Of a DNA stretch of 33,164 nt, positions 22,658 through 32,271 are shown in pieces (within the stretch, counting starts at the first letter, position 1; each line of letters starts with the position of its first letter). The stretch comes from an uncultured Erysipelotrichaceae bacterium (GTDB taxonomy: Bacteria > Bacillota_I > Bacilli_A > Erysipelotrichales > Erysipelotrichaceae). The notes below the pieces were generated by a model. The model ran no database searches. It was not told the DNA's origin and worked only from the letters and a program-made list of their open reading frames with translations. The stretch spans positions 1-33,164 of the forward strand of contig OMXQ01000020.1 of assembly GCA_900315065.1 (NCBI GenBank), in the 5' to 3' direction. A program made the position numbers and the translations under genes.

Positions 22658-24195
22658 CAATGCGAAGTGACATAGCCGGATATTTAGCCGGTTGTGAAAA
22701 CAGAATGAAGTTCATTAACATCGTCAGGTGTCTGATCGACTATCCCTACTCGGATGATTTGAAGAAAATCATACCTGATCACAAGATCATGGATAATATT
22801 GTCCTTGCCGTATTGGTCTATATCAAGGAAAGATCTTTGGGAGAAGATCAGAAATGCAGACTCACTGACATTGCCGGTTTCCTGGAAGAAATTCTCCCGT
22901 CTTTTCATGTTGACAATGAAAATGCAGAATTCCTGGCCCGTTACATCACAGTTGCCATCCTTCAAAACGGCGGCCAGATTCAGGAATTCAAAACCTATGA
23001 CAGTAAGAAAAATGACTATGTCATGCAGCAGATACGACTTCTGTCTGAAAACGAAGGATCCTATCGTCTAACGGATGAAGCCTTTGACTTCCTCTTCCGC
23101 ACCAAGGAAATTGAATCGGAACTGGATTACTCAGTCACAAGATTCCGGCTGAGCGAATACATGAAACGCCACAATTACACCGAAGCCCTCAGCCAATCCC
23201 GTGAACTCATTCAGAGAATCCGCAGTATGAAGACCTCGATGGAGGACTTTTTACTTCGCTGCCGGGAAAATATTGCCCGCATAGATATGGACAGATACAA
23301 CCATCTCATCACTGACTTCAGAAATCTGATGAATGAAGAAGACAAGCAGCTCAATGACATTCAGAAAGATGCGAAGAAGGAAGAAAAAAGACTCCTGGAA
23401 GCAGAACAAAACCGGGTTGATGCCAAGAACCTGCTCCGCAACCAGAAAGCCCTGGCTGAAATTGTCCGCAACATCGATATCACGATCTCTGAACAAAGAA
23501 GCCTGATTAATAAACGCTCATCTTTCTCTGATTCCTATGAACAGCTCATCCATGACAGCTTCACGACCGGCAGGTTTGAGAGCCTGGACTTTGAAAAAGA
23601 TGTTATGGTTCCTTTACGCAACACAGATGGTGTTCTGGGAGATGCAGCTTTACACTTCCTGTATCCCTTATTGAAACCGGTCTTTCCAAATTTCTTCTCC
23701 ATTGAAAATTTCTATGCCCCGCAAGGCTCGTTAAATCAGGAAGAAGAACCAGAAGAATTTAGTGAAGAAGACTATGAAAACCTGACAGCACAGGTGCAGG
23801 AAAGCCGCAACCAACGCTACCAGGGCATTGTAACTTCCTTCTTTACCTATATCCGTGACCACAAGCACTTTACAATCCAGGACTATATCAATGACCTGAA
23901 AGTATCCCAGTTAAACGACTATTGCAAAGAAAGCGCACTTCCGAATGTGATCCTGACTTTCTATGGATTGCAGACGATTGATATTCAGGAATGGAAAAGG
24001 GAAGACATTCCGGATATCAAACCTCTGGGTGAATTTGAACTCTCCTGGTGTCTGAAAAACCTGCCGGAAGACTTATTGGACATGAAATGCATCTCTTTTG
24101 AAAGATCCGATCAGACTTTCCGCTATGAATATGACAATAACGGTGAAAAAACAACGATAGAAATGAATGACTTTACAGTGGAGGTAACCTTATGA
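22654..24195 (+). CDS. jetA: Wadjet kleisin subunit JetA
   Basis: 513 residues. It is read from the ATG overlapping the jetD stop; a second ATG two codons later is equally possible, with AAAGGATGG as ribosome site. JetA is the MukF-like kleisin that bridges the SMC heads. Visible parts: N-terminal winged-helix-like domain (~1-170, SLGEDQKCRLTDIAGFLEEI and EGSYRLTDEAFDFLFRTKEI), a central helical and coiled-coil segment (~185-300, FRNLMNEEDKQLNDIQKDAK, then KRLLEAEQNRVDAKNLL), an acidic linker (EEEPEEFSEEDYEN) and a C-terminal wing (~370-513). It matches the Wadjet JetA family of non-type-I loci by length and layout. Overlap with jetB (ATGA) enforces matched production. Confidence 0.85.
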   Translation: MTMRSDIAGYLAGCENRMKFINIVRCLIDYPYSDDLKKIIPDHKIMDNIVLAVLVYIKERSLGEDQKCRLTDIAGFLEEILPSFHVDNENAEFLARYITVAILQNGGQIQEFKTYDSKKNDYVMQQIRLLSENEGSYRLTDEAFDFLFRTKEIESELDYSVTRFRLSEYMKRHNYTEALSQSRELIQRIRSMKTSMEDFLLRCRENIARIDMDRYNHLITDFRNLMNEEDKQLNDIQKDAKKEEKRLLEAEQNRVDAKNLLRNQKALAEIVRNIDITISEQRSLINKRSSFSDSYEQLIHDSFTTGRFESLDFEKDVMVPLRNTDGVLGDAALHFLYPLLKPVFPNFFSIENFYAPQGSLNQEEEPEEFSEEDYENLTAQVQESRNQRYQGIVTSFFTYIRDHKHFTIQDYINDLKVSQLNDYCKESALPNVILTFYGLQTIDIQEWKREDIPDIKPLGEFELSWCLKNLPEDLLDMKCISFERSDQTFRYEYDNNGEKTTIEMNDFTVEVTL

Positions 24196-24890
24196 GCAGA
24201 AAAACAATTGACCTCTTTCATGCCCTTATGAAAAAAGGCTGGATCGACAGAAAAGAAGACGCCCTGGCCTGGTCAATGTATGAAGACGATGAAGTCAAGG
24301 ATGAACTCCTTGACCTCAAGGAAGGTATGAACATTGACCTGATTCCTTCCGGCGACAGACTCTATATGGTACCGACTCAGGACAATGACCTCTTTCTGAA
24401 AAACAACATTGACTACAGAAAAGACATCAAAGCCGACAATACCGTAAGGCTTAGAGATCTGTATCTTCTCAATTACCTTGCAATTTATGTGCTTTATATC
24501 TTCTTCCGGGGAGAAGGAGCATCACTGCAAACCCGTGATTTCATTTCCAAAGAAGACCTGATCAAACAATTTACCCAGCATTGTGAGACAGCCTCTTCCT
24601 CCACCCAGGACAAGCAGACTGACTACTCGGAAAATTTCCGCTCGTTAGCAGATGACTGGCTGGCAAAAACAGAAGGCACTCCTGACTCTGCAAAGATGAA
24701 TGAACGCTACGGGATTGTTAACCGGCTTATGCGCAAATTCGAAGCAGATAACATTTTCATGACAGACACAGAAAATCTGATACGCCCGACCCGTAAAACC
24801 AGAGACCTGATGCCTTACTTCCTCCAGAAGGAAAGAATCAATGAGATCCAAGCCTGGATGAAGGAGAACACACATGCCGCAGATCACTAA
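24192..24890 (+). CDS. jetB: Wadjet KITE subunit JetB
   Basis: 232 residues; GGAGGTAACCTT before ATG. JetB is the MukE-like KITE protein of tandem winged helices that binds the kleisin and DNA. The start (TIDLFHALMKKGWIDRKEDA) and the middle (LRDLYLLNYLAIYVLYIFFR) match the DUF6063/DUF4194-type JetB families. RNGIVNRLMRKFEADN-like residues (GIVNRLMRKFEADNIFMTD) form the second winged helix. The chain ends in a basic helical tail. Its last 17 bases overlap the jetC start, and the jetC ribosome site AAGGAG lies inside this gene. Function is taken from the family; the position between JetA and JetC is exactly as expected. Confidence 0.85.
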   Translation: MSRKTIDLFHALMKKGWIDRKEDALAWSMYEDDEVKDELLDLKEGMNIDLIPSGDRLYMVPTQDNDLFLKNNIDYRKDIKADNTVRLRDLYLLNYLAIYVLYIFFRGEGASLQTRDFISKEDLIKQFTQHCETASSSTQDKQTDYSENFRSLADDWLAKTEGTPDSAKMNERYGIVNRLMRKFEADNIFMTDTENLIRPTRKTRDLMPYFLQKERINEIQAWMKENTHAADH

Positions 24891-27800
24891 AGTCAGAATT
24901 ACCAACTTCCGCTACAACGGAAACAGGTACATCCAGGATGAACTCTTCAACCTGTCGGATGAAATCCATCACGCCTTGGACACTCTTTTCAGTATGGAAA
25001 ACGGTACTGGCAAAACGGTTATGGTACAGTTGATGATGCAGCCGATTATCCCGATGGCAAAGATCGCCGGCCGTAACATCCGATCCAATTTCAACCGGAC
25101 CAGCGACCATTGTTTCATTATGCTTGAAATCCAGAAAGACCGCAGCCCGGAACAATTAATGATCGGAATTGCGATTGCGGCCTCCCAAACCAACACCAAT
25201 GACACAGATAACGGCAGGGGAAACAACGTCCGCTACTATACTTTCTACACGGAATACAAAGGCCACAGCACATATGATATCGAACACCTGCCGGTTGCTG
25301 AAAAAGAAAACGGCATATTGAAACCTGCTAAATTTGAAGCAATCCGTGACCTTGCCCGCCGCAGCAACGGCAGACTTCATTACTACGCCAGTGATGATTC
25401 TTTGAAGTGGACAGAAAAACTGGAAGAATTCGGTATCTCCAATTCCGAATGGAAAACAATCGAAAAACTCAACTCGGAAGAAGGTGGTCTCAGTAAATTC
25501 TTTGAAGCCTTTACAACCTCCGACAAACTTATCGATAACCTCCTTCTGGATGCCGTTGAAAAGAAAATCGATTCCTCCAGCAAAGAAGATGATTCGCTCA
25601 CAACCATGATGCTCAACTATGTAAAGCACTACAAGGATCAGAAGAAAAACATCAATACGGAAAAGGCCCTGAATGGTTTTATTGAGCAACTTAAAGAAAT
25701 CGACAACCAAAATGCAGAAATCTGGCAGAAGGATGATGAAAGAAAAACAACGATTTCCCGTTTGTACTCTCTGCTGGATGCTTTAAATGTGTCCATTCAT
25801 AAAACACAGGCAGAAAACGAAGACATTGATACAATAATCAAAAATCTGAATAAACAAATCATTACCATTCATTGGGAAAAGAATTCTGAAAAATACTACA
25901 AAGCCTTTGAAGAAAACCAGCAGGCTGAAAAGGCAGAGCAGGAAGCTGAAGAAAATCGTGGCGAGAAAATAAGGCTTGCTGACCAGGCACATCATCGGCA
26001 GCAAGCCATGGAATGTGCAGGCTATTACAGGAAAATTCTTGATGATGACAATACGATCAAAGCCTACTCCAAAGCCATTCAGGACAAAGAAAACGGCAGC
26101 ACCGGCAATCATGAAATTGCAAAAGCCAAGTACAATGCTGCCAGAATTCTGAAAGAGGAAATTCCTCATCAGGAAGAAGAAAAGTACAAGCTTGCCGGGA
26201 AACAGAAGGAACTTACTGCTAGAGAAAGCGAATTGAAGAACATTCTCCATGATCTGAGTGCTACTTATGATAAACACCGCAAGCAGTGTGATACGCTTTC
26301 CGGCTCTTTGAAAAAGCAGAAACAATATTCTGATGATCTTGTGCAGGAATTGAAGATTCCAGTTGTTCGTTCTTTGATTGGAGAATATCCGTCTAGTGCA
26401 TTGGAAGCAGCTTTAGCTGAAAAGCAGAAAGACCAGACAAGAATTCAGAATGAAATCACTGCTCTTACAAAGAAGAAACAATCCATTCAAAATGAGATTG
26501 ATATGATTCCAGGTACGATATCTGACAAGAAGATCGCCATTCATGATACGCAATCCAAAATAAACAATCTGCAGGAAAAAATCGATGAATATACGACACT
26601 GGATGAAGAAATGGCAGCGATCCTCAAGGAACACAATCTTTCCACGGATGATAAATTCACCCAGGGTCCGCTCAACTATCTCGATCAGGAAAGAGAAAAA
26701 AACAAGGCAGCCCTCAGACAGAAGGAAAGAGAACGGGATCTGACGCAGGAAACCCTTCAGGCAATTGAAAAGGGCCATCTTCATATTCCGGATTCTATGA
26801 TCCGCTATCTGGATGAACTTGGTATTTCCTATCAGACAGGTGAAAAATACTTGCTTTCACTTCTTGCAAATCAATCGATTCCAAAAGAAAAATGTCTGGA
26901 TATTCTGCAGCGTGTCCCGGCTTTGGCCTACGCGGTTATTGTAAGTGATGTCAGAGAACTTGACGTAAGACCTGACTGGCTGCCGGCAGTCCTGCCTGTA
27001 TTCACCAATCAGGAAATGGCTGAAATTCTTTACGGTCGTTCTTATGACATGCATGCAGAAGCCTGGTATGCCCGGGATTACTTTGATAATGCTTCTGCAT
27101 ATAAAACAAAATGTCAGGAAAAACTGGAAGGCATCACAAATCAAATCTCTTATCTGAATGCCTATCTGGAAAGGCTTGATAATGAATACAATACTGCAAG
27201 TAGCTTCAGCAGCTACCAGGAAGATTGGCTGGAAAAGCAGAACGATCAGATACATAAACTGGAAGAAATGATTAAAAAAGCCCAGTCTGAAATCGAGCAG
27301 CTCGAACTCCAAAGAGAACAAAAGAAAGCAGAACTATCTGAGACAGAAAAAAATCGGGACCGGGCAGGAAAAGAAGGGGAAGAAAACACCCGCTGGCAGC
27401 AGAACTATACCAAACTCCAAAAATTCCTTTCAGAAGAAAAAAATTATACAGGACAGATTTCGGAACTTGAGGCAATCCTGCAAAAGGAAGAAAAGGAAAA
27501 AGAAAATCTCAACAAGGAAATCAGCCAGATACAAGATAATCTCCAGACATGTCAGGCTGATTTGAAAGCTGTTATTAATCGGATTGATGAAATGACCAGG
27601 GCATATGAAGATGTCAGACAATGCAATGAAACAGAAGTGATCGAAGACACCTGGCAGAACCACTATGACCGTTATCTGAAACTTTGTCAGGCACTGAAAA
27701 CAGAAATTTCCGATCTGAAGAAAGAAATGGAACGCGCCCAAAATGACAAGACTGCCCAGCAGAAGGAAATCGATAAACGAAACCTTGGCATAGAAGAGTA

Positions 27801-29211
27801 TCAATCTCTTTCTTATGACGAAGGACTAGAAGAAACATACTGCAAACAGGCAGAACAAGCGAAGAAAGACAAAAACAAAGCAGATACTGATTATCAGACA
27901 ACAAGAGAAACCAGAATCCGCACTTCAGCTGCTTTGCAAAATGCAAAAGAAGCTCTGGAAGAATACGGAGGTCAGCCAATTGAAAAGGAACGCATTCTTG
28001 GAAACTACCAGTCCCGTGAACATGAATGCAGGAATCAGATCCAGAAAAATACAGCTGCTTTTAAAACCAATGAAAGTCATATCACTAGCTGGACCAATCT
28101 CTGCAGCCGGTGTGAAGATGAGCTTTCTGATACCAGAAAACCATCTGAAATTGATGTGATTCGTTTGCCGGACGATTCGGAAGAATACTACCGGAAATTG
28201 TGCAATGAATTGAGGCAACTGAAGAAAACAATTACGGATGGAAACAGTTCTATCCTCGAACTTGTCAGGAGTCTCTCTCTTTACCATGACTTTGACAGAG
28301 CTCGCAGTATCTCTCAGCAATTATCCGGCTTGTATGTCAGTGAAACCAATGCTTCTGACAGGTATAGTGCTGCCGCAATGCATCTGGATAACACTTTGAA
28401 AACCTGCAATCTCTATCTGGAAAAACTCCGTACGGACTTAGCAGACTTTAATAATAACTTCAACGATCTGATCAAGCAGGGTGTCCTGCGGGCAAAGCAG
28501 CTTCATGAAGGTCTCTTACAGATCACCAACCACTCCCGGACTGAAGTGTACCCTGGTAATAAGAAATATATGCTGAAGATTGATATGCCGACGGAAGTAG
28601 ATGAAATGATTGCGCGTGAAAGTATCAAAAATGAACTTGATAAAAGAACACAGGAGCTGGTTAATTACATGAGCAGTACTGACTTTGATCCGGAAAAGCT
28701 GAAAAAAATGGCGGCCAGAACAATCGGCGGTCCGAATTTATTGCGAAGCTATATCAACCAGCAGCGGATTACTGTGAAAGCATTCAAGATCGATCAGAAC
28801 CCGGATAATGCCGGCTACAGAAACTGGGAAGAACTCCGTGTCCAGAATTCCGGTGCTGAAAAAGCAATCGTTTATTTCTCTGTTATTGCAGCGGTCATCA
28901 ATTACTCCCGCAGTGAATTTGAAAGCAGAGCCGACAAGGATCTGACTAGTGCCTTATTAATGGATAACCCGTTTGGCTCAACTTCCTCTGCCCATATCCT
29001 GACACCAATGTTCAAGATGGCAGACCTGTTCCGAATTCAATTGATCTGCTTCTCTGATATCAAGCAGACAGATGTCATCAATAAATTCGATAATGTGATC
29101 AAGGCCGTCATCAAACGCGGCAAATATTCCAGTCTTGAAGTTATGGACCATGAACAGGAACTGATGGAACACGGCTTCTACAAGAAGGAACAAATGAGTC
29201 TCTTTGACTAA
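24874..29211 (+). CDS. jetC: Wadjet SMC-like ATPase JetC
   Basis: 1445 residues, typical for MukB-like SMC proteins. N-terminal head: MPQITKVRITNFRYNGNRYI and Walker A MENGTGKT (Lys47). Residues ~260-1240 are long antiparallel coiled coil, rich in Glu, Lys and Gln, interrupted at ~640-780 by a globular hinge region (VPALAYAVIVSDVRELDVRP). The C-terminal head has the signature motif NSGAEK (~1325-1330) and Walker B-like ALLMDNPFG (Asp1364). Asn follows the Asp where most SMC proteins have catalytic Glu. JetC extrudes DNA loops on small circular DNA and hands it to JetD. The extreme C-terminus is KKEQMSLFD; QMSLF resembles the beta-clamp pentapeptide QL(S/D)LF. Last gene of the operon, followed by a terminator. 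Confidence 0.92.
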   Translation: MPQITKVRITNFRYNGNRYIQDELFNLSDEIHHALDTLFSMENGTGKTVMVQLMMQPIIPMAKIAGRNIRSNFNRTSDHCFIMLEIQKDRSPEQLMIGIAIAASQTNTNDTDNGRGNNVRYYTFYTEYKGHSTYDIEHLPVAEKENGILKPAKFEAIRDLARRSNGRLHYYASDDSLKWTEKLEEFGISNSEWKTIEKLNSEEGGLSKFFEAFTTSDKLIDNLLLDAVEKKIDSSSKEDDSLTTMMLNYVKHYKDQKKNINTEKALNGFIEQLKEIDNQNAEIWQKDDERKTTISRLYSLLDALNVSIHKTQAENEDIDTIIKNLNKQIITIHWEKNSEKYYKAFEENQQAEKAEQEAEENRGEKIRLADQAHHRQQAMECAGYYRKILDDDNTIKAYSKAIQDKENGSTGNHEIAKAKYNAARILKEEIPHQEEEKYKLAGKQKELTARESELKNILHDLSATYDKHRKQCDTLSGSLKKQKQYSDDLVQELKIPVVRSLIGEYPSSALEAALAEKQKDQTRIQNEITALTKKKQSIQNEIDMIPGTISDKKIAIHDTQSKINNLQEKIDEYTTLDEEMAAILKEHNLSTDDKFTQGPLNYLDQEREKNKAALRQKERERDLTQETLQAIEKGHLHIPDSMIRYLDELGISYQTGEKYLLSLLANQSIPKEKCLDILQRVPALAYAVIVSDVRELDVRPDWLPAVLPVFTNQEMAEILYGRSYDMHAEAWYARDYFDNASAYKTKCQEKLEGITNQISYLNAYLERLDNEYNTASSFSSYQEDWLEKQNDQIHKLEEMIKKAQSEIEQLELQREQKKAELSETEKNRDRAGKEGEENTRWQQNYTKLQKFLSEEKNYTGQISELEAILQKEEKEKENLNKEISQIQDNLQTCQADLKAVINRIDEMTRAYEDVRQCNETEVIEDTWQNHYDRYLKLCQALKTEISDLKKEMERAQNDKTAQQKEIDKRNLGIEEYQSLSYDEGLEETYCKQAEQAKKDKNKADTDYQTTRETRIRTSAALQNAKEALEEYGGQPIEKERILGNYQSREHECRNQIQKNTAAFKTNESHITSWTNLCSRCEDELSDTRKPSEIDVIRLPDDSEEYYRKLCNELRQLKKTITDGNSSILELVRSLSLYHDFDRARSISQQLSGLYVSETNASDRYSAAAMHLDNTLKTCNLYLEKLRTDLADFNNNFNDLIKQGVLRAKQLHEGLLQITNHSRTEVYPGNKKYMLKIDMPTEVDEMIARESIKNELDKRTQELVNYMSSTDFDPEKLKKMAARTIGGPNLLRSYINQQRITVKAFKIDQNPDNAGYRNWEELRVQNSGAEKAIVYFSVIAAVINYSRSEFESRADKDLTSALLMDNPFGSTSSAHILTPMFKMADLFRIQLICFSDIKQTDVINKFDNVIKAVIKRGKYSSLEVMDHEQELMEHGFYKKEQMSLFD

Positions 29212-29216
29212 AACAA

Positions 29217-29250
29217 AATCAGGCATTTGCGTCTATGCAGGTGCCTGATT
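29217..29250. terminator. Terminator between jetC and the convergent pseudouridine synthase gene
   Basis: AATCAGGCA (29217-29225) pairs with TGCCTGATT (29242-29250). A T-rich stretch follows on the plus side, and TTTTGTTT on the minus side, so it may act in both directions. Confidence 0.75.
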
Positions 29251-29253
29251 CTC

Positions 29254-30150
29254 TTATTTTTCATGAAGCAGATTTTCCATATCTTCCGGCAGGGGAGCCT
29301 CAACGTGGATTGTTCTATGAGTAAAAGGCTGTTTCAGTGTTAACTTGCCGCAATGCAGGGCGGGTCTTGCTATACGGGTAGTACCGCCGTAAAGTCTGTC
29401 ACCAACTAACGGATGTCCTAAACCTGAGAAACCTGCTCTGATCTGATGATTTCTGCCGGTTCTGATGGAAACTTCCACAAAGCTGGTGTCTTTCATTTCT
29501 TTTAATACTTTGTAATCAGTGATACAGAGAAGACCATTTTCTGAAATGTGCTGAGCTTTATCATTTCCTTTTTCAAGTCTGTATTTCAGAGTTCCTTCCT
29601 TCTTATCCATAAAACCATGGATAACAGCATAGTAGACTTTATGGAAGTTATGGTGTTCTGTGTCTTCAAGTCTTTGTCTCTCTAATGCTGCTGCAGCTTC
29701 CTTTGATTTTGCATAGCACATGACACCCGATACATCTTTATCCAGTCTTCCGGCTGGTCTTACGATATAGTCACTCCCCAGGTGTTTTTTCAGAAGGGTG
29801 CCGATATGATCTTTCTCATGTTCCTTCGTTGCATGGACAGATAAACCAGCAGGCTTGTTAATGAGGATGAGATCATTGTCTTCATAGAGGATTTCCAGAG
29901 TGTCAGGTAAGATGCCGTGACGATTTGCCTCCAGGTCTGACATCTGTGCTTTTATTCTGTCACCTGCTTTGACAGTTTCTGAAAGACGCACTGTTTCTCC
30001 ATTCAGGAAAATCCCGTGGTTTGCATTCAGAGAAGTGACTTCTCTGCGGGAATAATTACCTTTCTTAGAAAGAATGTCCTTGACTCTGCTTCCTTCGTCT
30101 TCATCTGTAACTGTATATTCGAATGTTCTGCTCTTGTTTGTATTCTTCAT
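29254..30150 (-). CDS. RluA-family RNA pseudouridine synthase
   Basis: 298 residues. The N-terminal ~80 residues form an S4 RNA-binding domain (GSRVKDILSKKGNYSRREVT...GIFLNG). The catalytic domain follows with LILINKPAGLSVH, the active-site motif GRLDKDVSG (Asp137), and RTGRNHQIRAGFSGLGHPLVGDRLYGG cut here to its recognisable core RTGRNHQIR and HPLVGDRLYGG. These enzymes isomerise uridine in rRNA or tRNA; RluD, RluC and RluA members cannot be told apart here. There is no good ribosome site before the ATG, but the gene begins 22 bp after the aldo/keto reductase stop on the same strand, so it may be its co-transcribed partner. The family call is firm; target positions are unknown. Confidence 0.92.
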   Translation of the reverse strand: MKNTNKSRTFEYTVTDEDEGSRVKDILSKKGNYSRREVTSLNANHGIFLNGETVRLSETVKAGDRIKAQMSDLEANRHGILPDTLEILYEDNDLILINKPAGLSVHATKEHEKDHIGTLLKKHLGSDYIVRPAGRLDKDVSGVMCYAKSKEAAAALERQRLEDTEHHNFHKVYYAVIHGFMDKKEGTLKYRLEKGNDKAQHISENGLLCITDYKVLKEMKDTSFVEVSIRTGRNHQIRAGFSGLGHPLVGDRLYGGTTRIARPALHCGKLTLKQPFTHRTIHVEAPLPEDMENLLHEK

Positions 30151-30172
30151 ATAATATCTGAGACTATGAGAC

Positions 30173-31171
30173 TTACTTATCGAGCTCTTTTACCTGTACA
30201 GGTTTTGCTGTTTCATTGAGAAGGGCAATCTCTTCTTCTGTGAGTTTAACGTTCAGACACTTACAGGTATCTTCCAAAGTTTCTGCGTGTCTGCATCCGA
30301 TCAGCAAGTTCAGATTTTCATACTGGGCAAGCGTCCATGCCTCAATGATATTGGCATAGCTGCAATTATATTTTTCCCTCATCGGCTTCATGACATCAAA
30401 GAGGGTATGAATACCAGACTTATATGGTTCATGGAACCACGGCAATTTGCCTCTGACGTCCGTCTTCGGATAAGACTGATCTACTTTGTCACGTCTAGTC
30501 AGGAAGCCTTCTTCAAGAGCACCATAGACCTGGAAAACAGTATCCGTATCTTTAATTGTCCTGAAATAATCATAGCTATGGTATGGAGCTAAGAGAGAGA
30601 ACTGTTCCTGGACTAAAGAAACACTGCCGTACTTTGCATATTCTCTGTAATCTTCCGGCTTGGAATTAGACAAAGCAAAAGCACGGATCTTTCCTTCACT
30701 GATCATTGCATTGAGTTCATTGACAGTTTCTTCTACCGGTGCCACTTCATTATTTACGTAATGAACAACCGCAACATCAATATAGTCTGTATCCAGTCTG
30801 ACTAAAGAATCTTCGACATCCTGTCTGACTGCCTTGGCATGGGTGTTGTTTCTGACGGTGACGCCGTCTCTTTCATACTTGAAAGCACCGCCGTCATTGC
30901 GCCAGTTCATAGATACTTTTGTCTGCAAGACAAAATGATCTCTTCTGTTCTTCAAAGCTTTGCCTAACAAGCGTTCACTATTGCCGGTACCGTATACCGG
31001 TGCAGTATCAATGTAATTGATGCCAAGTTCTTCTGCCTTTGCAAGAAGGGTATCTGTCTGTTTCACGTCAGGGTTTTCATCCGCCCAGACACAGCCGCCG
31101 CCGATGCCCCATGTACCGAGTGAAATCTTTGATACTTTGATGTCTGTATTGCCGAGTTTCTGATATTGCAT
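30173..31171 (-). CDS. Aldo/keto reductase
   Basis: 332 residues from ATG 31171, preferred because AGGAG (31180-31184) lies 8 bases upstream; an in-frame TTG two codons earlier is too close to it. The TIM-barrel carries the complete catalytic tetrad: Asp55 and Tyr60 (YIDTAPVYGTG), Lys85 (LQTKVS) and His137 (VAVVHYVN). The NADPH-binding end reads LLIGCRHAETLED. The length and the SKISLGTWGIGGG opening match the general stress/YdhF-like AKR branch of Bacillota. It reduces carbonyl groups with NAD(P)H in the cytoplasm; the substrate is not predictable. It is probably the first gene of a unit with the pseudouridine synthase. Confidence 0.92.
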   Translation of the reverse strand: MQYQKLGNTDIKVSKISLGTWGIGGGCVWADENPDVKQTDTLLAKAEELGINYIDTAPVYGTGNSERLLGKALKNRRDHFVLQTKVSMNWRNDGGAFKYERDGVTVRNNTHAKAVRQDVEDSLVRLDTDYIDVAVVHYVNNEVAPVEETVNELNAMISEGKIRAFALSNSKPEDYREYAKYGSVSLVQEQFSLLAPYHSYDYFRTIKDTDTVFQVYGALEEGFLTRRDKVDQSYPKTDVRGKLPWFHEPYKSGIHTLFDVMKPMREKYNCSYANIIEAWTLAQYENLNLLIGCRHAETLEDTCKCLNVKLTEEEIALLNETAKPVQVKELDK

Positions 31172-31338
31172 AGTCAATTCTCCTGTGTTTCTGAAGATAT
31201 TATGCCATGCATGCTTTCAACAGGAAAGAAGAGCAGAAAGCAGGGTTGTGATTGTCCCGCAGAAAACAGTAAAATGGAAATAACAAAGATACACCAGGAA
31301 ATCATCATTCCTGAAAATTGAATGAAGAAGGCGGAAAC

Positions 31339-32142
31339 ATGTTTGAAACGCAGAAAATCAGAAATGGAATTACCCGGATTGTCTATCCGGGCAAAGTCTG
31401 TGGCTATTATCTGGAAGGTACTGAACAGGGAATACTTCTGGATACCGGCTGCGGCTATGGGGATCTGAAAGAATTTGTGGATGGAATTTCCAGAAAACCC
31501 TATGTTGTGGTACTCAGCCACGGCCACGTAGACCATGCCGGCGGTGCCGGTCAGTTTCCTCAAGTATACCTGAATGAAAAAGACTGGAAACTTGCACAGG
31601 AACACACGCAGAAAAAAATCCGGAAAGACTATCTGATTTCTAACGATGTGCAGGCAGAGGATGCTTTACTGACAGAACCAGCGAAGAAATTCCTGCCTCT
31701 GCATGACGGACAGAACTTTGATCTCGGCGGTCTGCATGTGCAATTCATCAGTCTGCCTGGGCACACACCAGGCAGTATGGCAATGTTCGTTCCGGAAGAA
31801 AGAATCATGTTGTTGGGAGATGCGTGCAATTCCGCGACGTTCCTGCAGTTGCCAGGATGCTTGTCTGTATCGGCATACAGGAAGGCACTGGAAATCTTTG
31901 ATGAAAAAACAGCAGGCAGGTATGACACTGTTCTCTATTCACACCCGCACAATTCAGGCGGACCGGAGATTGTTCCTGAAATGATTGCCTTATGCAAAGA
32001 AATTGAGAAGAATCCTCAATTTGGATTCCCGGTACCGATGCCGCAATGGCCGGGTGCTTATCTTGCTATGCCGGTGGATCAGACGATGCACCGGAAAGAC
32101 GGCAAGGCTGCCAATCTTTTCTACCAGCCTCAGAATGTCTGA
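31339..32142 (+). CDS. MBL-fold metallo-hydrolase
   Basis: 267 residues from ATG 31339, which has AAGGCGG upstream; a TTG seven codons earlier lacks a ribosome site. The metallo-beta-lactamase motif HxHxDH is SHGHVDHAGGA (His61, His63, Asp65, His66). Later metal ligands are in LPGHTPGSMAMF, MLLGDACNSATF and LYSHPHNSGGP. The lineage is the broad glyoxalase II-like or quorum-quencher-like hydrolase group acting on thioesters, lactones or phosphodiesters. There is no signal peptide. It is transcribed divergently from the aldo/keto reductase across 167 bp and ends at an intrinsic terminator. The substrate is unknown. Confidence 0.9.
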   Translation: MFETQKIRNGITRIVYPGKVCGYYLEGTEQGILLDTGCGYGDLKEFVDGISRKPYVVVLSHGHVDHAGGAGQFPQVYLNEKDWKLAQEHTQKKIRKDYLISNDVQAEDALLTEPAKKFLPLHDGQNFDLGGLHVQFISLPGHTPGSMAMFVPEERIMLLGDACNSATFLQLPGCLSVSAYRKALEIFDEKTAGRYDTVLYSHPHNSGGPEIVPEMIALCKEIEKNPQFGFPVPMPQWPGAYLAMPVDQTMHRKDGKAANLFYQPQNV

Positions 32143-32194
32143 AGAACGAATCAGATAATATTTTCCGCAAAGAGAGACGAAGCATAAGAAAATG

Positions 32195-32242
32195 AAAATG
32201 ACCAGTAAAGAATGTGAGCATTTCCCGCTGATCATTTTTTTT
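32195..32242 (+). terminator. Intrinsic terminator after the MBL-fold gene
   Basis: AAAATGACCAG (32195-32205) pairs with CTGATCATTTT (32228-32238, one mismatch), with inner AATG/CATT pairing and a run of eight T. Confidence 0.75.
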
Positions 32243-32271
32243 CGTATAGAATTATCTGCTTTTCAGATGAC

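Noticed and set aside
25156-25710. Long antisense frames across jetC (also 25783-26325 and 27925-28320)
   Set aside because: Typical mirror frames of a Glu/Lys-rich coiled-coil gene; Phe/Leu-rich products without ribosome sites.
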